DNA from: Hyphomicrobiales bacterium | GTDB taxonomy: Bacteria; Pseudomonadota; Alphaproteobacteria; Rhizobiales; Rhizobiaceae | Reading direction: 5' to 3' | DNA length: 64,000 nt | Assembly (NCBI GenBank): GCA_900469615.1 | Contig: UBYA01000029.1 | Span: 62,001 to 126,000, forward strand | In this document: positions 1 through 8,950 of the stretch, in pieces | Numbering within the stretch: position 1 is the first letter of the stretch | Layout of the letters: the number at the start of each line of letters is the position of its first letter | The notes under the pieces: generated by a model | Database searches by the model: none | Seen by the model: the letters and a program-made list of their open reading frames with translations, nothing else | What the model was told of the DNA's origin: nothing | Made by a program: the position numbers and the translations under genes

Positions 1-1001
1 CGATCTCCGATACCGGCGATGCCGAGAGCGATCTCGCCGAGCGGCTCGACGGTTCCGGCTATCGCGACGATATTCTGAGGCTGTTGTTCATCTGCTGCCA
101 TCCCGATCTGCCGGCGACGCAGCAGATCGCGCTCGCGTTGCGCATCGTTTCCGGCCTTTCGGTGCAGCAGATCGCCCGTGCGTTCCTGGTCAGCGACAGC
201 GCGATGGAGCAGCGCATTACCCGGGCAAAAGCGCGCGTGGCCGCCGCCGGCGTGCCTTTCGAGACGCCGGGCGCCGTCGAGCGCGCCGAGCGGCTGGCGC
301 TTGTCAGCGCCATGGTCTACCTGATCTACAATGAAGGCTATTCGGCCGGCGGAGCGCATCACGAGGCCGCTGCCTTCGCAGACGAGGCGATCCGGCTCGG
401 CCGGCTGCTGTTGCGGATATTTCCCTCCGAGCCGGAGACCATGGCGCTGCTGGCGCTGATGCTCTTGCAGCAATCGCGCAAAGCGGCGCGTTTCGATGCG
501 GATGGGCAGATCATTCTGCTGGAGGAGCAGGATCGCTCGCTCTGGGACCGGACATTGATCGATGAGGCGCTGGCATTGCTCGACAAGGCCATCCGCCATC
601 GCCGGCCCGGCCCCTATCAGGTGCAGGCGGCGATCGCGGCGCTGCATTCCAGGGCGAAACGCGCCGCCGATACGGACTGGGAAGAAATCGATCTGCTCTA
701 CCAGATGCTGGAGAGGTTGACGCCGTCTCCGGTCGTCACGCTCAATCGCGCCGTCGCCGTGTCCAAGCGGCAGGGGCCGGAGGCGGCGCTGGCGCTGATT
801 GAGCCGCTGCTGCAGCAGCTCGACGGTTATTTCTACTTTCACGGCGTAAAGGGTGGCCTGCTGATGCAACTGGATCGTCCGCAGGAGGCGCGCGTCGCCT
901 TCGACAGGGCAATTGCACTTGCCCGCTCTCCCGCCGAAGCGGCGCACATCCGCCATCAGCTCGATCGCCTGAACGCAGACGCCGTCGCCGCGGCAAGATA
1001 A
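1..1001 (+). CDS. ECF42-type RNA polymerase sigma factor, C-terminal part (5' end outside window)
   Basis: The reading frame (codon phase from base 3) is open from the window edge to a TAA at 999-1001, so the start and region 2 lie outside. The visible part contains a sigma region 4 helix-turn-helix (around GLSVQQIARAFLVSDSAMEQ) followed by a long C-terminal extension of repeated helical units (LNRAVAVSKRQGPEAALALI and similar). That layout is typical of the ECF42 group, where a TPR-like C-terminal domain replaces a separate anti-sigma factor. In this family the sigma gene usually follows a small YCII/DGPF-domain gene; that neighbour would be upstream of the window. The role, promoter selection for a small regulon, follows from the family and is not shown here. 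Confidence 0.85.
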   Translation, partial: ISDTGDAESDLAERLDGSGYRDDILRLLFICCHPDLPATQQIALALRIVSGLSVQQIARAFLVSDSAMEQRITRAKARVAAAGVPFETPGAVERAERLALVSAMVYLIYNEGYSAGGAHHEAAAFADEAIRLGRLLLRIFPSEPETMALLALMLLQQSRKAARFDADGQIILLEEQDRSLWDRTLIDEALALLDKAIRHRRPGPYQVQAAIAALHSRAKRAADTDWEEIDLLYQMLERLTPSPVVTLNRAVAVSKRQGPEAALALIEPLLQQLDGYFYFHGVKGGLLMQLDRPQEARVAFDRAIALARSPAEAAHIRHQLDRLNADAVAAAR

Positions 1002-1104
1002 ACGAAAGATCCGAGGTTCGCGGAATGCTTCCGTTCTTTCAGCGAAGCTTTTGATTTCGGATTCGATTTGCTAAGGCTCGCTGCGTGAAAAGGAGGAGCG
1101 AGCC

Positions 1105-1617
1105 ATGCCGCAAGTGATCATCTCGCCGGTCGGGCAGGGGGATGCGGAAGAGCTGATCGCCGCCAATGTCGCCAGCCGCGCCCATCATGCACCCTGGGCC
1201 TATCCCTTCCTCGACCGGGATGGCTTCGACGCATGGTTCGGCCAGACCGTCACGGGGCCGAACATCGGCCTGGTGGCGCGCGATCCCGGCTCCGGCGGCG
1301 TTGTGGGTGTCGTCAATATCAGCCAGATGGTGTGGGGCGGCTTCCGCAGCGCTTTTCTCGGCTATCACGGCATGGCGGGTTTTGCCGGCCAGGGCTTCAT
1401 GACGGAGGCGGTTCGCCTGGCCGTGGCGCATGCCTTCGATGCCGTCGGGCTGCATCGGCTGGAGGCGAATATCCAGCCGGGCAACCTCCCATCGATCGCG
1501 CTCGTGAGAAGGCTGGGTTTCCGCAAGGAAGGATTCTCGCCAAAATACCTGAAGATCGGCGGCGTCTGGTGCGATCACGAGCGCTGGGCGCTGCTATCGG
1601 ACGATCCGCGCTCCTGA
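1105..1617 (+). CDS. GNAT-family N-acetyltransferase, RimJ/RimL-like
   Basis: A 170-residue protein with the RimJ/RimL-type acetyltransferase layout. The acetyl-CoA loop is near residues 92-100 (GFAGQGFMTEA, equivalent to the usual Q/RxxGxG/A). The C-terminal part reads HRLEANIQPGNLPSIALV then RRLGFRKEG, the typical region for cofactor and substrate contact. A strong Shine-Dalgarno (AGGAGG at 1091-1096) lies 8 bases before the ATG and fixes the start. It sits alone between the sigma factor and map. The substrate could be a ribosomal protein N-terminus or a small amine; the sequence does not decide. Confidence 0.85.
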   Translation: MPQVIISPVGQGDAEELIAANVASRAHHAPWAYPFLDRDGFDAWFGQTVTGPNIGLVARDPGSGGVVGVVNISQMVWGGFRSAFLGYHGMAGFAGQGFMTEAVRLAVAHAFDAVGLHRLEANIQPGNLPSIALVRRLGFRKEGFSPKYLKIGGVWCDHERWALLSDDPRS

Positions 1618-1756
1618 GCCCTTTCGGAGCTCGAAAGTCGCGCTATCTGACAAAAAGCGCCAGAAAGGCCATTGACTGGGCCGGGCGAAGAGGCGAAAGC
1701 GAGCTTACGCCTCTCGCAGAACCGTTGTGCGGAGCGCGATTGTGCCGGAACCGTAA

Positions 1757-2509
1757 ATGATCGTCTCGACCGAAGAAGAACTGACAAAGCTGAAAGACAT
1801 TGGCCGTATCTGCGCCAATGCATTGCAGGCCATGGCGGCCGCGCTTGAGCCCGGCATCACCACGCTGGAGCTGGACGCGATCGGCCGCAAGGTGCTGGAA
1901 GATGCCGGCGCGCAATCGGCGCCGGAGCTGGTCTACAAGTTTCCCGGCGCAACCTGCATCAGCGTCAACGAGGAAGTGGCCCATGGCATTCCCGGGCCAC
2001 GCGTCATCAAGGCGGGAGACCTCGTCAATCTCGACGTTTCGGCGGAGAAGGACGGCTTCTTTTCCGATACCGGCGCGTCCTTTACCGTGCCGCCGGTCAA
2101 GCCGAAGATCGAGCGCCTGTGCCGGGACGGCAAGCGGGCGCTCTGGGTCGGCCTCAATCAGGTCCGCAGCGGCGCGCCGCTTGCGAAGATCGGGCAGGCC
2201 GTCGGCGCCTTTGCGCAGAAGAACCGCTATACGCTGATCGCCAATCTGGCGAGCCACGGCATCGGCCGCTCGCTGCACGAAGAGCCCGCCGAGGTTTCCA
2301 CCTGGGCAGACCCTTCCGAAAACCGGATCATGGAGGATGGCCTGGTTTTTACCGTCGAGCCGTTTCTCTCGCTCGGTGCAACCTGGGCGGAGGGCGGCGA
2401 CGATGCATGGACGCTCTATGCCGATCCGCAGGCGCCTACGGTCCAGTACGAACACACCATCATCGCCACCCGTAACGGGCCGGTCATCCTGACCTTGCCG
2501 GACGCCTGA
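1757..2509 (+). CDS. map: Type I methionine aminopeptidase
   Basis: Removes the initiator methionine from nascent proteins in the cytoplasm. The 250-residue length fits bacterial type I enzymes. The five metal ligands are all recognisable: D93 (NLDVSAEKDG), D104 (FFSDTG), H167 (SHGIGRSLHEEP), E201 (FTVEPF) and E232 (QYEHTI), with catalytic H76 in VAHGIPG. The N-terminus has the usual helix before the pita-bread fold, with no zinc-ribbon extension. Only a weak GGAA precedes the ATG. Many rhizobia carry a second map copy; whether this is the housekeeping one cannot be told here. Confidence 0.95.
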   Translation: MIVSTEEELTKLKDIGRICANALQAMAAALEPGITTLELDAIGRKVLEDAGAQSAPELVYKFPGATCISVNEEVAHGIPGPRVIKAGDLVNLDVSAEKDGFFSDTGASFTVPPVKPKIERLCRDGKRALWVGLNQVRSGAPLAKIGQAVGAFAQKNRYTLIANLASHGIGRSLHEEPAEVSTWADPSENRIMEDGLVFTVEPFLSLGATWAEGGDDAWTLYADPQAPTVQYEHTIIATRNGPVILTLPDA

Positions 2510-2516
2510 GCGCGGC

Positions 2517-3212
2517 TCAGCCGTCCGTCTTCGTCTCGTCCCCGGCCTTCGCTTCGCCGCGAATGATATCGGCAGCGGCGCGCTCGAGGATTGCCGCGAT
2601 GCGCGCGCCTTCGGCTTTGCTCCACGGGAATTTCGAGCGAAGCGCGGAACGCAGGAGATGGCGTGCGCGATGGACGTCGCCAGCGCCATGGCGATCGAAC
2701 GGGCTGTCGCGGCCATCATCCTCGCCGCCGTCGAAGACTTCGCGGACACGCGCCATTTTTTCGCCGATTGCGGCCAGCTTGGCAAAGGTCGCTTCCACCA
2801 GTTCGCTATTGTCATCGACGCGCTTCTGGCCGCTTTCGGTGATGCGGTAGAGCTTCTTCGTGCCGCTGACCTCGACTTCGGCCTGGCCGGTCTCTTCGAG
2901 ATAGGTCAGCGCGGGATAGATGACGCCCGGGCTCGGCACATAGAAGCCGCCGGAGCGCTCCTCGAAAGTCTTGATCAGTTCGTAGCCGTGGCGCGGCTGC
3001 TCGGAGAGCAGGGCGAGGATGATGAGCTGCAGGTCGGCCGCATCGAACTTGCGGCCGGTGCGAAACCCGCCGCCGAACATGCCGCCCTTGAAGCCTCTCA
3101 TGAAGTCTCTCCTGTGCTCGCCGCGCGATTCACGGCCCCGACCCTGTCGTAGGATATATGCCTCGACCATGTCAAAGCCATCATCGAACATGCGATCTTT
3201 GAAACCTCTCAT
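2517..3212 (-). CDS. PadR-family transcriptional regulator (YqjI-like) with duplicated N-terminus
   Basis: A winged-helix PadR repressor. The core (FDAADLQLIILALLSEQPRH, then PSPGVIYPALTYLEE) is the PadR DNA-binding domain, and the C-terminal helix (IAAILERAAADIIRG) resembles E. coli YqjI, a nickel-responsive repressor. The N-terminus is glycine/phenylalanine-rich and repeated: MRGFKDRMFDDGF at residue 1 and MRGFKGGMFGGGF at residue 38. Each copy is preceded by a good Shine-Dalgarno, so translation may begin at 3212 or at 3101; the longer start is given. The promoter side carries TCGTAAGATA direct repeats likely to be its own operator. It converges on map with 7 bases between stops. No target gene is obvious nearby. 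Confidence 0.85.
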   Translation of the reverse strand: MRGFKDRMFDDGFDMVEAYILRQGRGRESRGEHRRDFMRGFKGGMFGGGFRTGRKFDAADLQLIILALLSEQPRHGYELIKTFEERSGGFYVPSPGVIYPALTYLEETGQAEVEVSGTKKLYRITESGQKRVDDNSELVEATFAKLAAIGEKMARVREVFDGGEDDGRDSPFDRHGAGDVHRARHLLRSALRSKFPWSKAEGARIAAILERAAADIIRGEAKAGDETKTDG

Positions 3213-3270
3213 ATCGTTTCTCCTTGTGAAGTGTGAGGGTTTATATCGTTCGTAATGTCGTAAGATATAT
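3074..3270. repeat. Diverged tandem duplication, 111-bp period, at the 5' end of the padR gene
   Basis: Two copies lie exactly 111 bp apart: CGAACATGC at 3074 and 3185, start codons at 3101 and 3212, CTCCT-type Shine-Dalgarno complements just after each, and TGTCGTA(G/A)GATATAT at 3145 and 3256. The period is 37 codons, so the frame is kept. The copies have diverged between the Shine-Dalgarno and the operator-like element. Together they supply two potential operators and two potential translation starts. Confidence 0.75.
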
Positions 3271-3280
3271 ATCGTAAGAT
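3256..3280 (-). promoter_or_regulatory. Putative PadR operator/promoter element
   Basis: An AT-rich stretch about 44 bp upstream of the longer padR start contains TCGTAAGATA twice in tandem (3258-3267 and 3272-3281 on the + strand). A degenerate single copy of the same motif lies at 3147-3156 upstream of the internal start. Position and repetition suggest an autoregulatory operator; binding is inferred only. Confidence 0.4.
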
Positions 3281-3523
3281 AGTTTTCTGCAAGAGGGCGT
3301 TTGAGAGATTCGAAAATGGGAGGGAGATGCGTCCATATGGGGGAGGAGTTCATCCATTGGATGAAAATCCGCCGCTGAACAACTGCATCACGATCTTGGG
3401 ATAAGCGATTACATCTACGTAAGAATAGGTCACTGCCGGTTGCCGCTACAGGCGAACTGTCCTAGGTTCGCCGCAAATCGACGTCATTTGTGGTCGTTCG
3501 AACCAACAGGAAGCCTAACCGTC

Positions 3524-4789
3524 GTGTTCCATTCTTTTTTCCCGAATCCGAGATCGTTTTTTTCCTCAGCGGTCGTCTGGGCGCTCTTCTGCGTCTTTTT
3601 GTGGTATTTTGTCGGTGCACATGCCGTCGCGTCCATGGGCTTTCCGCCGCTGCCGGAAGAGCAGCAACCGGTCGGGGCGGCGTTTTTTGCTGCTCCCAGT
3701 AATTTCCTGTTTTATATTTACTTCATCCTCTGCGCGGCCGTCTTTTGCGGCTTTTGGCATGTGGTTTCGAAGAGCAACCCATGGGTCGTCTGGTCGGTGT
3801 GGGGGTCTGCTTTCATCGTCTTCATCACCTACTTCGGCGTTCAGATCGATGTGGCGGTAAACGTATGGCGCCGGCCTTTCTTCGACCTTCTGCAAAATGC
3901 GCTTGGCGGAAAGCCCGGTGTCGCGGATGGCGATTTCTATGCATTGCTGTGGGCGTTCACGCAACTCGGCATGGTGGGTGTGGCGGTGAGCGTCGTCTCA
4001 TCGTTTTTCCTGAGTCATTATCTCTTCCGCTGGCGCTGGGCGATGAACAATTTCTACATGTCGAAATGGGAAAAGCTTCGCCACATCGAGGGTGCATCGC
4101 AGCGTGTTCAGGAAGACACCATGCGCTTCGCCACCAACCTCGAAGGACTCGGCGTCAGCCTCATCGGCTCCGTCATGACGCTCATCGTCTTCCTGCCGAT
4201 CCTGTTGGAACTGTCGAAATATGTGACCGATCTGCCGATCATCGGCGCAATCCCGTATTCGCTTGTTTGGCTGGCCCTGATCTGGTCGGTGTTCGGCACC
4301 TTCCTGCTGGCGCTCTTCGGGATCAAGCTGCCGGGATTGAATTTCCGCAACCAGCGTGTCGAGGCGGCCTACCGCAAGGAGCTTGTCTACGGCGAGGATC
4401 GCGACGATCGCGCGCAACCGCCCACCGTCAAGGAGCTCTTTTCCAACGTGCGGCGCAACTATTTCCGCATGTATTTCCACTATGCGTATTTCAACGTCGC
4501 GCGCTATTCATACGGCCAGCTCGATGCGATCTTCCTTTACTTCGTGCTGGTGCCGACCTTCGTCGCTCACAAGATCACGCTCGGCATCTGGCAGCAGATC
4601 GCCACGGCGTTCGGTCAGGTCAGCAACTCCTTCCAGTATCTCGTCAGCTCCTGGACGACGATCATCGAGCTCCTGTCGATCCACAAGCGCCTGAAAGCCT
4701 TCGAGGCGGCTATCGACGACGAGCCGCTGCCGAAGATCGATCAGCATTATCTCGAGCGGGATACTTCCATCGTTCATGTCGACGGCTGA
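3524..4789 (+). CDS. bacA: BacA/SbmA-family peptide transporter
   Basis: An inner-membrane protein of 421 residues, matching SbmA/BacA length. The N-terminus (FHSFFPNPRSFFSSAVVW) and later regions (PFFDLLQNALGG, RWRWAMNNFYMSKWEKLRHI, EGASQRVQEDTMRF, SWTTIIELLSIHKRLKAFE) are characteristic of the family. These proteins import antimicrobial peptides using the proton gradient. In Sinorhizobium, BacA is needed for bacteroid survival against plant NCR peptides and affects lipid A very-long-chain fatty acids. The GTG start at 3524 is preferred because AGGAAG lies 10 bases upstream and it gives the family length; the frame is open further upstream to 3440. Transcribed alone, with a terminator directly after the stop. 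Confidence 0.92.
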   Translation: MFHSFFPNPRSFFSSAVVWALFCVFLWYFVGAHAVASMGFPPLPEEQQPVGAAFFAAPSNFLFYIYFILCAAVFCGFWHVVSKSNPWVVWSVWGSAFIVFITYFGVQIDVAVNVWRRPFFDLLQNALGGKPGVADGDFYALLWAFTQLGMVGVAVSVVSSFFLSHYLFRWRWAMNNFYMSKWEKLRHIEGASQRVQEDTMRFATNLEGLGVSLIGSVMTLIVFLPILLELSKYVTDLPIIGAIPYSLVWLALIWSVFGTFLLALFGIKLPGLNFRNQRVEAAYRKELVYGEDRDDRAQPPTVKELFSNVRRNYFRMYFHYAYFNVARYSYGQLDAIFLYFVLVPTFVAHKITLGIWQQIATAFGQVSNSFQYLVSSWTTIIELLSIHKRLKAFEAAIDDEPLPKIDQHYLERDTSIVHVDG

Positions 4790-4796
4790 TGAAGCG

Positions 4797-4820
4797 AGGC
4801 CCCGGAAACGGGGCCTTTTT
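4797..4820 (+). terminator. Rho-independent terminator of bacA
   Basis: AGGCCCC and GGGGCCT arms separated by GGAAAC (4797-4816), followed by a run of T, beginning 7 bases after the bacA stop codon. Confidence 0.9.
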
Positions 4821-4945
4821 CAATGGGCTGGCAAGAGGGAGAGGCGCCCAGCCGCACCGCCGGCCCCTCACTCTGGCTCAGGGCGTTGGTCGCCGCGATC
4901 GATCTCCGCCGGACCCGACCGGCCAGGGCTTTGCGCGGCCGCTCC

Positions 4946-5926
4946 TTACCCCTGCTGGGGCTTGCCGCGGGATGAGATCATGGGAATGGCTTCGGAATAG
5001 CTGACGCAGGCGACATCCTGCTTGTGGCAGACGTCGCTGACGAAGCGGTAAAGGGCGCGCCAGTAAGCGCCGTCGTTCATTTCGACGAAATGGAAGCCGA
5101 GCTGAAGCGGGATGCGCTCACCGTCATATTGCTTGTCGAAGGCGGCCTCGAAGGCTTCGAAGGCACGGTCTTCGTAAGTCTTGGCGTTCGCCTTGTCTTC
5201 GACCCCCTTGGAGTGGCGGACGTAGAGATTGTAGTCCATGCCGATGACGGGGCGATGCTCCGGCCCTTCGGGGATCAGCGGCAGGCCGAAACGATAGATG
5301 CCGTCGACCACCTGCGGCAGGGCGGGGCCTTTGGTGACGAGGCTTGCATCGTACTGGAAGCCCATCTCCTTTTCCGCAGGCAGGAGGCCGTCGCTGGTGG
5401 AGAGGTAAGGCGCGCGGAAACCCTTGACGTCATGCGTAGCGAAATCTTCCCAGCCCTGCGGCTCCTTGTCTGCAAGGCCGACATTTTTCCAGGCGTCGCG
5501 AAGGGCGACGCGCGCATTCGTGAATTCCTGCTTCCAATCGCCAGCGCTCCAGCCCTTGCCGTCGAAATGGCCGCAGGCATGGCTGGAAATATCGTGACCT
5601 TCCAGATGGGCGCCCCAGATGTTGGCGATGCGGGTGCGGACGTCGTCCTCGCTCTTGGCAAAGCCGACATTCGATTTGCCGACGCGCTGTTTCGGGCCCT
5701 GATAGGCCTTGGCCTGCGCCTTGTTCATCAGGAAGGTGCAGGAGAGAAAATAGGTGAAATGCGCGCCGTTGCGCGAGGCGATCTCGCGGCTCCTGGTCCA
5801 GAGCGCGTTGTCATGTGCGCCGTCGAAGGAAATCATGACCAGCTGCTTCGGTTTTTCATCGGCCTGAGCGATGGCGGGCAGGGCAAGGGAAAGCGCGGCG
5901 GAGAGGCAGGAGACAAAACGAAACAT
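4946..5926 (-). CDS. Secreted polysaccharide deacetylase (CE4-like)
   Basis: The protein starts with a signal peptide (MFRFVSCLSAALSLALPAIAQ, about residues 1-22), so the ATG at 5926 is chosen although upstream codons keep the frame open and the Shine-Dalgarno is weak. The deacetylase core follows: SFDGAHDN carries the metal-binding Asp pair region, and HDISSHACGH the H-x3-5-H metal motif. Family members remove acetyl groups from chitin, peptidoglycan or other polysaccharides in the periplasm. RAPYLS is the usual CE4 motif 3. The substrate is not evident. The 3' end is about 125 bp from the bacA terminator. Confidence 0.85.
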   Translation of the reverse strand: MFRFVSCLSAALSLALPAIAQADEKPKQLVMISFDGAHDNALWTRSREIASRNGAHFTYFLSCTFLMNKAQAKAYQGPKQRVGKSNVGFAKSEDDVRTRIANIWGAHLEGHDISSHACGHFDGKGWSAGDWKQEFTNARVALRDAWKNVGLADKEPQGWEDFATHDVKGFRAPYLSTSDGLLPAEKEMGFQYDASLVTKGPALPQVVDGIYRFGLPLIPEGPEHRPVIGMDYNLYVRHSKGVEDKANAKTYEDRAFEAFEAAFDKQYDGERIPLQLGFHFVEMNDGAYWRALYRFVSDVCHKQDVACVSYSEAIPMISSRGKPQQG

Positions 5927-6102
5927 GGGCACCGAGATTGATTGGATCGAGCACGGCTTGCCAAAATCGACCGGCGATATGGGCGGCATGCTCCGGATGG
6001 TTTCTTCCTTTCCGTGCAAATGCGGCGAAGCTGCGGTGAAGCTGGCAATTTTTTATCGCAGTCGATAAGGATGTGACTCCAAGACCATAGAGGATTTCAT
6101 CC

Positions 6103-6684
6103 ATGGCATTGCTCATTCTCGGCATTGTTCTTTTTCTCGGCATCCATCTGATCCGCGTCTTCGCGCCCGGTTTGCGCGCCTCGTTGATCGCAAGCCTCGG
6201 CGAGAATGGCTGGAGGATCGGCTATTCCATCGCCAGCATCGTCGCGCTGGTCGTGCTGATCTACGGGTTCGGCCAGGCGCGGGACATGACGCCGATCTGG
6301 ACGCCGCCGTTCTGGATGAGCCATATCACCATCCTGCTGATGCTGTTTGCGATGATCTGTCTCGTCGCCTCGCTGCTGCCGGCGGGGCATATTGCGGTCA
6401 GGACGAAGCATCCGATGGTGCTGTCGGTGAAGATCTGGGCTTTGGCGCATCTTCTGTCCAATGGCGACGGCGCCGCCATCCTGCTTTTTGCCGCCTTCCT
6501 CGCCTGGGGTGTGATTGTGCGCATTTCGCTGAAGCGGCGCGATCGTGCCGGCGAAATCACCCGTCGCCCGTTCGTCTCGGCGAAGTACGATCTCTATGCG
6601 GTCATCATCGGCATCGTCGTCTGGGCTTTGATCATTTGGAAGCTTCATGCGTGGATTATCGGGGTTTCGCCGCTCGTTATGTGA
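6103..6684 (+). CDS. NnrU-family integral membrane protein
   Basis: A 193-residue protein with about five or six hydrophobic segments (near residues 3-20, 41-58, 74-92, 122-142 and 164-185) and the conserved NnrU features: an N-terminal GIHLIRV, a central region ending SNGDGAAILLF, and an R-R-D-R stretch before the final helix. NnrU was named for its link to nitric-oxide/nitrite reduction in Rhodobacter, but many members, as here, are far from denitrification genes. A role in isoprenoid or quinone biology has been proposed for related proteins. No specific function can be assigned. Confidence 0.8.
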   Translation: MALLILGIVLFLGIHLIRVFAPGLRASLIASLGENGWRIGYSIASIVALVVLIYGFGQARDMTPIWTPPFWMSHITILLMLFAMICLVASLLPAGHIAVRTKHPMVLSVKIWALAHLLSNGDGAAILLFAAFLAWGVIVRISLKRRDRAGEITRRPFVSAKYDLYAVIIGIVVWALIIWKLHAWIIGVSPLVM

Positions 6685-6786
6685 CGATTTCTGCCGTTCC
6701 CCCTTACAACGGCCGCAAAATGGAGTAGAAGGCCCCACTAACCCCTACGCTTTCTGTTTACAATTTGGCCTGGGCCGGAGACGAGA

Positions 6787-7470
6787 ATGGCATTCAATGA
6801 CGATAGCTTCATCCGCGAGGTGAACGAGGAACTGCGTTCGGACCAGTTGCGGTTCGTGTGGCGCCGTTTCGGCAGGCTCATCATCGGCGGGGCTGTGCTC
6901 ATCGTTCTCGGCACCGCGGCCTATAGCGGCTACCGCTATTGGGCCGGCAATCAGGCCGGCAGCGGTGGTGACCAGTTCATTGCCGCCCTGACGCTGGCCG
7001 ATCAGAACAAGACGGACGAGGCGCTTGCCGCATTCGCCGCCATCGAGAAGAACGGCCCCGGTTCCTATCCGCTGCTGGCGCGCCTGCGTGCCGCCACGCT
7101 GCAGGCGCAGAAGGGCGACAAGGCCGGCGCCATCGCCACTTTCTCCGCAATCGGCAAACAGACGGATATTCCGGTCGTCGTGCGCGATGCGGCTCGTTTG
7201 CGGGCCGCCTACCTGCTTGTCGATACCGGCACCTACGATCAGGTTGCCGCCGAGGCGCAGGAACTCGCCGTGCCTGCCGACGGCTTCCGCCATTCCGCGC
7301 GTGACGTTCTTGGCCTTGCCGCCTACAAGGCCGGCGATTTCGCCAAGGCCCGGCAATGGTTCCAGGCGATCGTCGACGATCCGCAAAGCCCGCGCAATGT
7401 CGCCAACCGCGCGCAGATGCTGCTCGATCTCATTACAGCTTCCGGCAAAGCTCCGGTTGCAAAAGGCTGA
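6787..7470 (+). CDS. YfgM-like membrane-anchored TPR protein
   Basis: 227 residues. A short cytoplasmic segment (FIREVNEELRSDQLRFVWRR) is followed by one membrane helix (about residues 35-53) and a periplasmic domain of TPR-like helical pairs (DEALAAFAAIEKNG, KAGAIATFSAIGK, GDFAKARQWFQAIVDDP). This is the YfgM arrangement; E. coli YfgM associates with SecYEG and the chaperone PpiD. It is 11 bases upstream of der and in the same direction. The YfgM-BamB-Der gene order is widespread in proteobacteria; a BamB homologue is not present between them here. Confidence 0.82.
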   Translation: MAFNDDSFIREVNEELRSDQLRFVWRRFGRLIIGGAVLIVLGTAAYSGYRYWAGNQAGSGGDQFIAALTLADQNKTDEALAAFAAIEKNGPGSYPLLARLRAATLQAQKGDKAGAIATFSAIGKQTDIPVVVRDAARLRAAYLLVDTGTYDQVAAEAQELAVPADGFRHSARDVLGLAAYKAGDFAKARQWFQAIVDDPQSPRNVANRAQMLLDLITASGKAPVAKG

Positions 7471-7481
7471 AGGATCGCTCG

Positions 7482-8909
7482 ATGAGTTTCACGGTCGCGA
7501 TCGTCGGTCGCCCGAATGTCGGCAAGTCCACGCTTTTCAACCGTCTGGTTGGCAAGAAGCTGGCGTTGGTCGACGATACGCCGGGCGTCACGCGTGACCG
7601 TCGTCCCGGCGATGCCAAGCTGATCGACCTGCGTTTCCGCATCGTCGATACGGCCGGCCTTGAGGAGGCCCAGGATGAATCGCTTCAGGGCCGCATGCGC
7701 GCCCAGACGGAAGCGGCGATCGACGAGGCCGATCTGACGCTGTTCGTCGTCGATGCCAAGATGGGGCTGACCCACGTCGACAAAACCCTGGCCGAAATGC
7801 TGCGCAAGCATGGCCGGCCTGTCGTGCTCGTCGCCAATAAGTCGGAGGCGCGGGGCTCCGACAGCGGTTTCTACGATGCCTATACGCTGGGTCTTGGCGA
7901 ACCTTGCCCGATCTCGGCCGAGCATGGTCAGGGCATGATGGATCTGCGCGATGCCATCGTCGAGGCCATCGGCCATGAGCGCGCCTTTCCGGAGACGGAC
8001 GACGAGGCTGAGACGAATGTCCGCATTCCGCGCCCCGGCGTCGGCGAGGATGGCGAGGAGATCGACGAAGAGCCTGCCTATGACGACACCAAGCCGCTGC
8101 GCGTCGCCATCGTCGGCCGCCCGAATGCCGGCAAATCCACGCTGATCAATCGTTTCCTCGGTGAGGACCGGCTGCTGACCGGCCCCGAGGCCGGGATCAC
8201 GCGCGACTCCATCTCCGTCGACTGGAGCTGGCGCGGCCGTACCGTGAAGATGTTCGACACCGCCGGCATGCGCCGCAAGGCCAGAGTGACCGAGAAGCTG
8301 GAGAAGCTCTCCGTCGCCGATGCGCTGCGCGCCATCCGTTTTGCCGAAATCGTGGTCATCGTCTTCGATGCGACCATTCCTTTCGAGAAGCAGGACCTTC
8401 AGATCGTCGATCTCGTCATCCGCGAAGGCCGCGGCGCCGTGCTTGCTTTCAACAAGTGGGACATGATCGAGGATCGTCAGGCCGTACTTGCCGATCTGCG
8501 GGAAAAGACCGACCGGCTGCTGCCGCAGGCGCGCGGTATTCGCGCTATACCGATTGCCGGCCAGACCGGCGAGGGGCTCGACCGCCTGATGCAGGCAATC
8601 GTCGATACCGACAAGGTCTGGAACAAGCGTGTCTCCACTGCGCGGCTCAATCGCTGGCTTGAAACGCAGCAGGTCCAGCATCCGCCGCCGGCGGTGTCGG
8701 GCCGTCGCATCAAGCTGAAATACATGACGCAGGTCAAGGCTCGCCCGCCGGCGTTCATGATCTCCTGCACGCGCTCGGACGCGCTGCCGGAGTCCTATGT
8801 GCGCTATTTGATCAACGGCCTGCGGGAGGATTTCGCCATGCCCGGCGTGCCGATCCGCATCCATTTCCGCTCGTCGGAAAATCCTTACGAAAACAAGAAG
8901 AAGCGATAA
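7482..8909 (+). CDS. der: Ribosome-associated GTPase Der (EngA)
   Basis: Double-domain GTPase of 475 residues required for 50S subunit maturation. Both G domains are visible: GRPNVGKS near residue 8 with DTAGLEE and NKSE, and GRPNAGKS near residue 210 with DTAGMRRK and NKWD. A C-terminal KH-like domain (LNRWLE through RIHFRSSENPYENKKKR) completes the family architecture. The acidic linker between the domains (DEAETNV to EIDEEPAYDD) is typical of alphaproteobacterial Der. The ATG at 7482 is supported by AAGGA 9 bases upstream and begins directly with the G domain. Confidence 0.97.
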   Translation: MSFTVAIVGRPNVGKSTLFNRLVGKKLALVDDTPGVTRDRRPGDAKLIDLRFRIVDTAGLEEAQDESLQGRMRAQTEAAIDEADLTLFVVDAKMGLTHVDKTLAEMLRKHGRPVVLVANKSEARGSDSGFYDAYTLGLGEPCPISAEHGQGMMDLRDAIVEAIGHERAFPETDDEAETNVRIPRPGVGEDGEEIDEEPAYDDTKPLRVAIVGRPNAGKSTLINRFLGEDRLLTGPEAGITRDSISVDWSWRGRTVKMFDTAGMRRKARVTEKLEKLSVADALRAIRFAEIVVIVFDATIPFEKQDLQIVDLVIREGRGAVLAFNKWDMIEDRQAVLADLREKTDRLLPQARGIRAIPIAGQTGEGLDRLMQAIVDTDKVWNKRVSTARLNRWLETQQVQHPPPAVSGRRIKLKYMTQVKARPPAFMISCTRSDALPESYVRYLINGLREDFAMPGVPIRIHFRSSENPYENKKKR

Positions 8910-8917
8910 TCCGTTTA

Positions 8918-8945
8918 AGCGCCCTCATCGTCAGGCGAGGGCGCT
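8918..8945. terminator. Stem-loop between converging der and ohrR
   Basis: AGCGCCCTC (8918-8926) pairs perfectly with GAGGGCGCT (8937-8945) across a 10-base loop. It lies 9 bases after the der stop and 6 bases from the ohrR stop. There is no T-run on either side, so it may be a weak bidirectional terminator or an RNA-stabilising end. Confidence 0.55.
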
Positions 8946-8950
8946 GGCAG

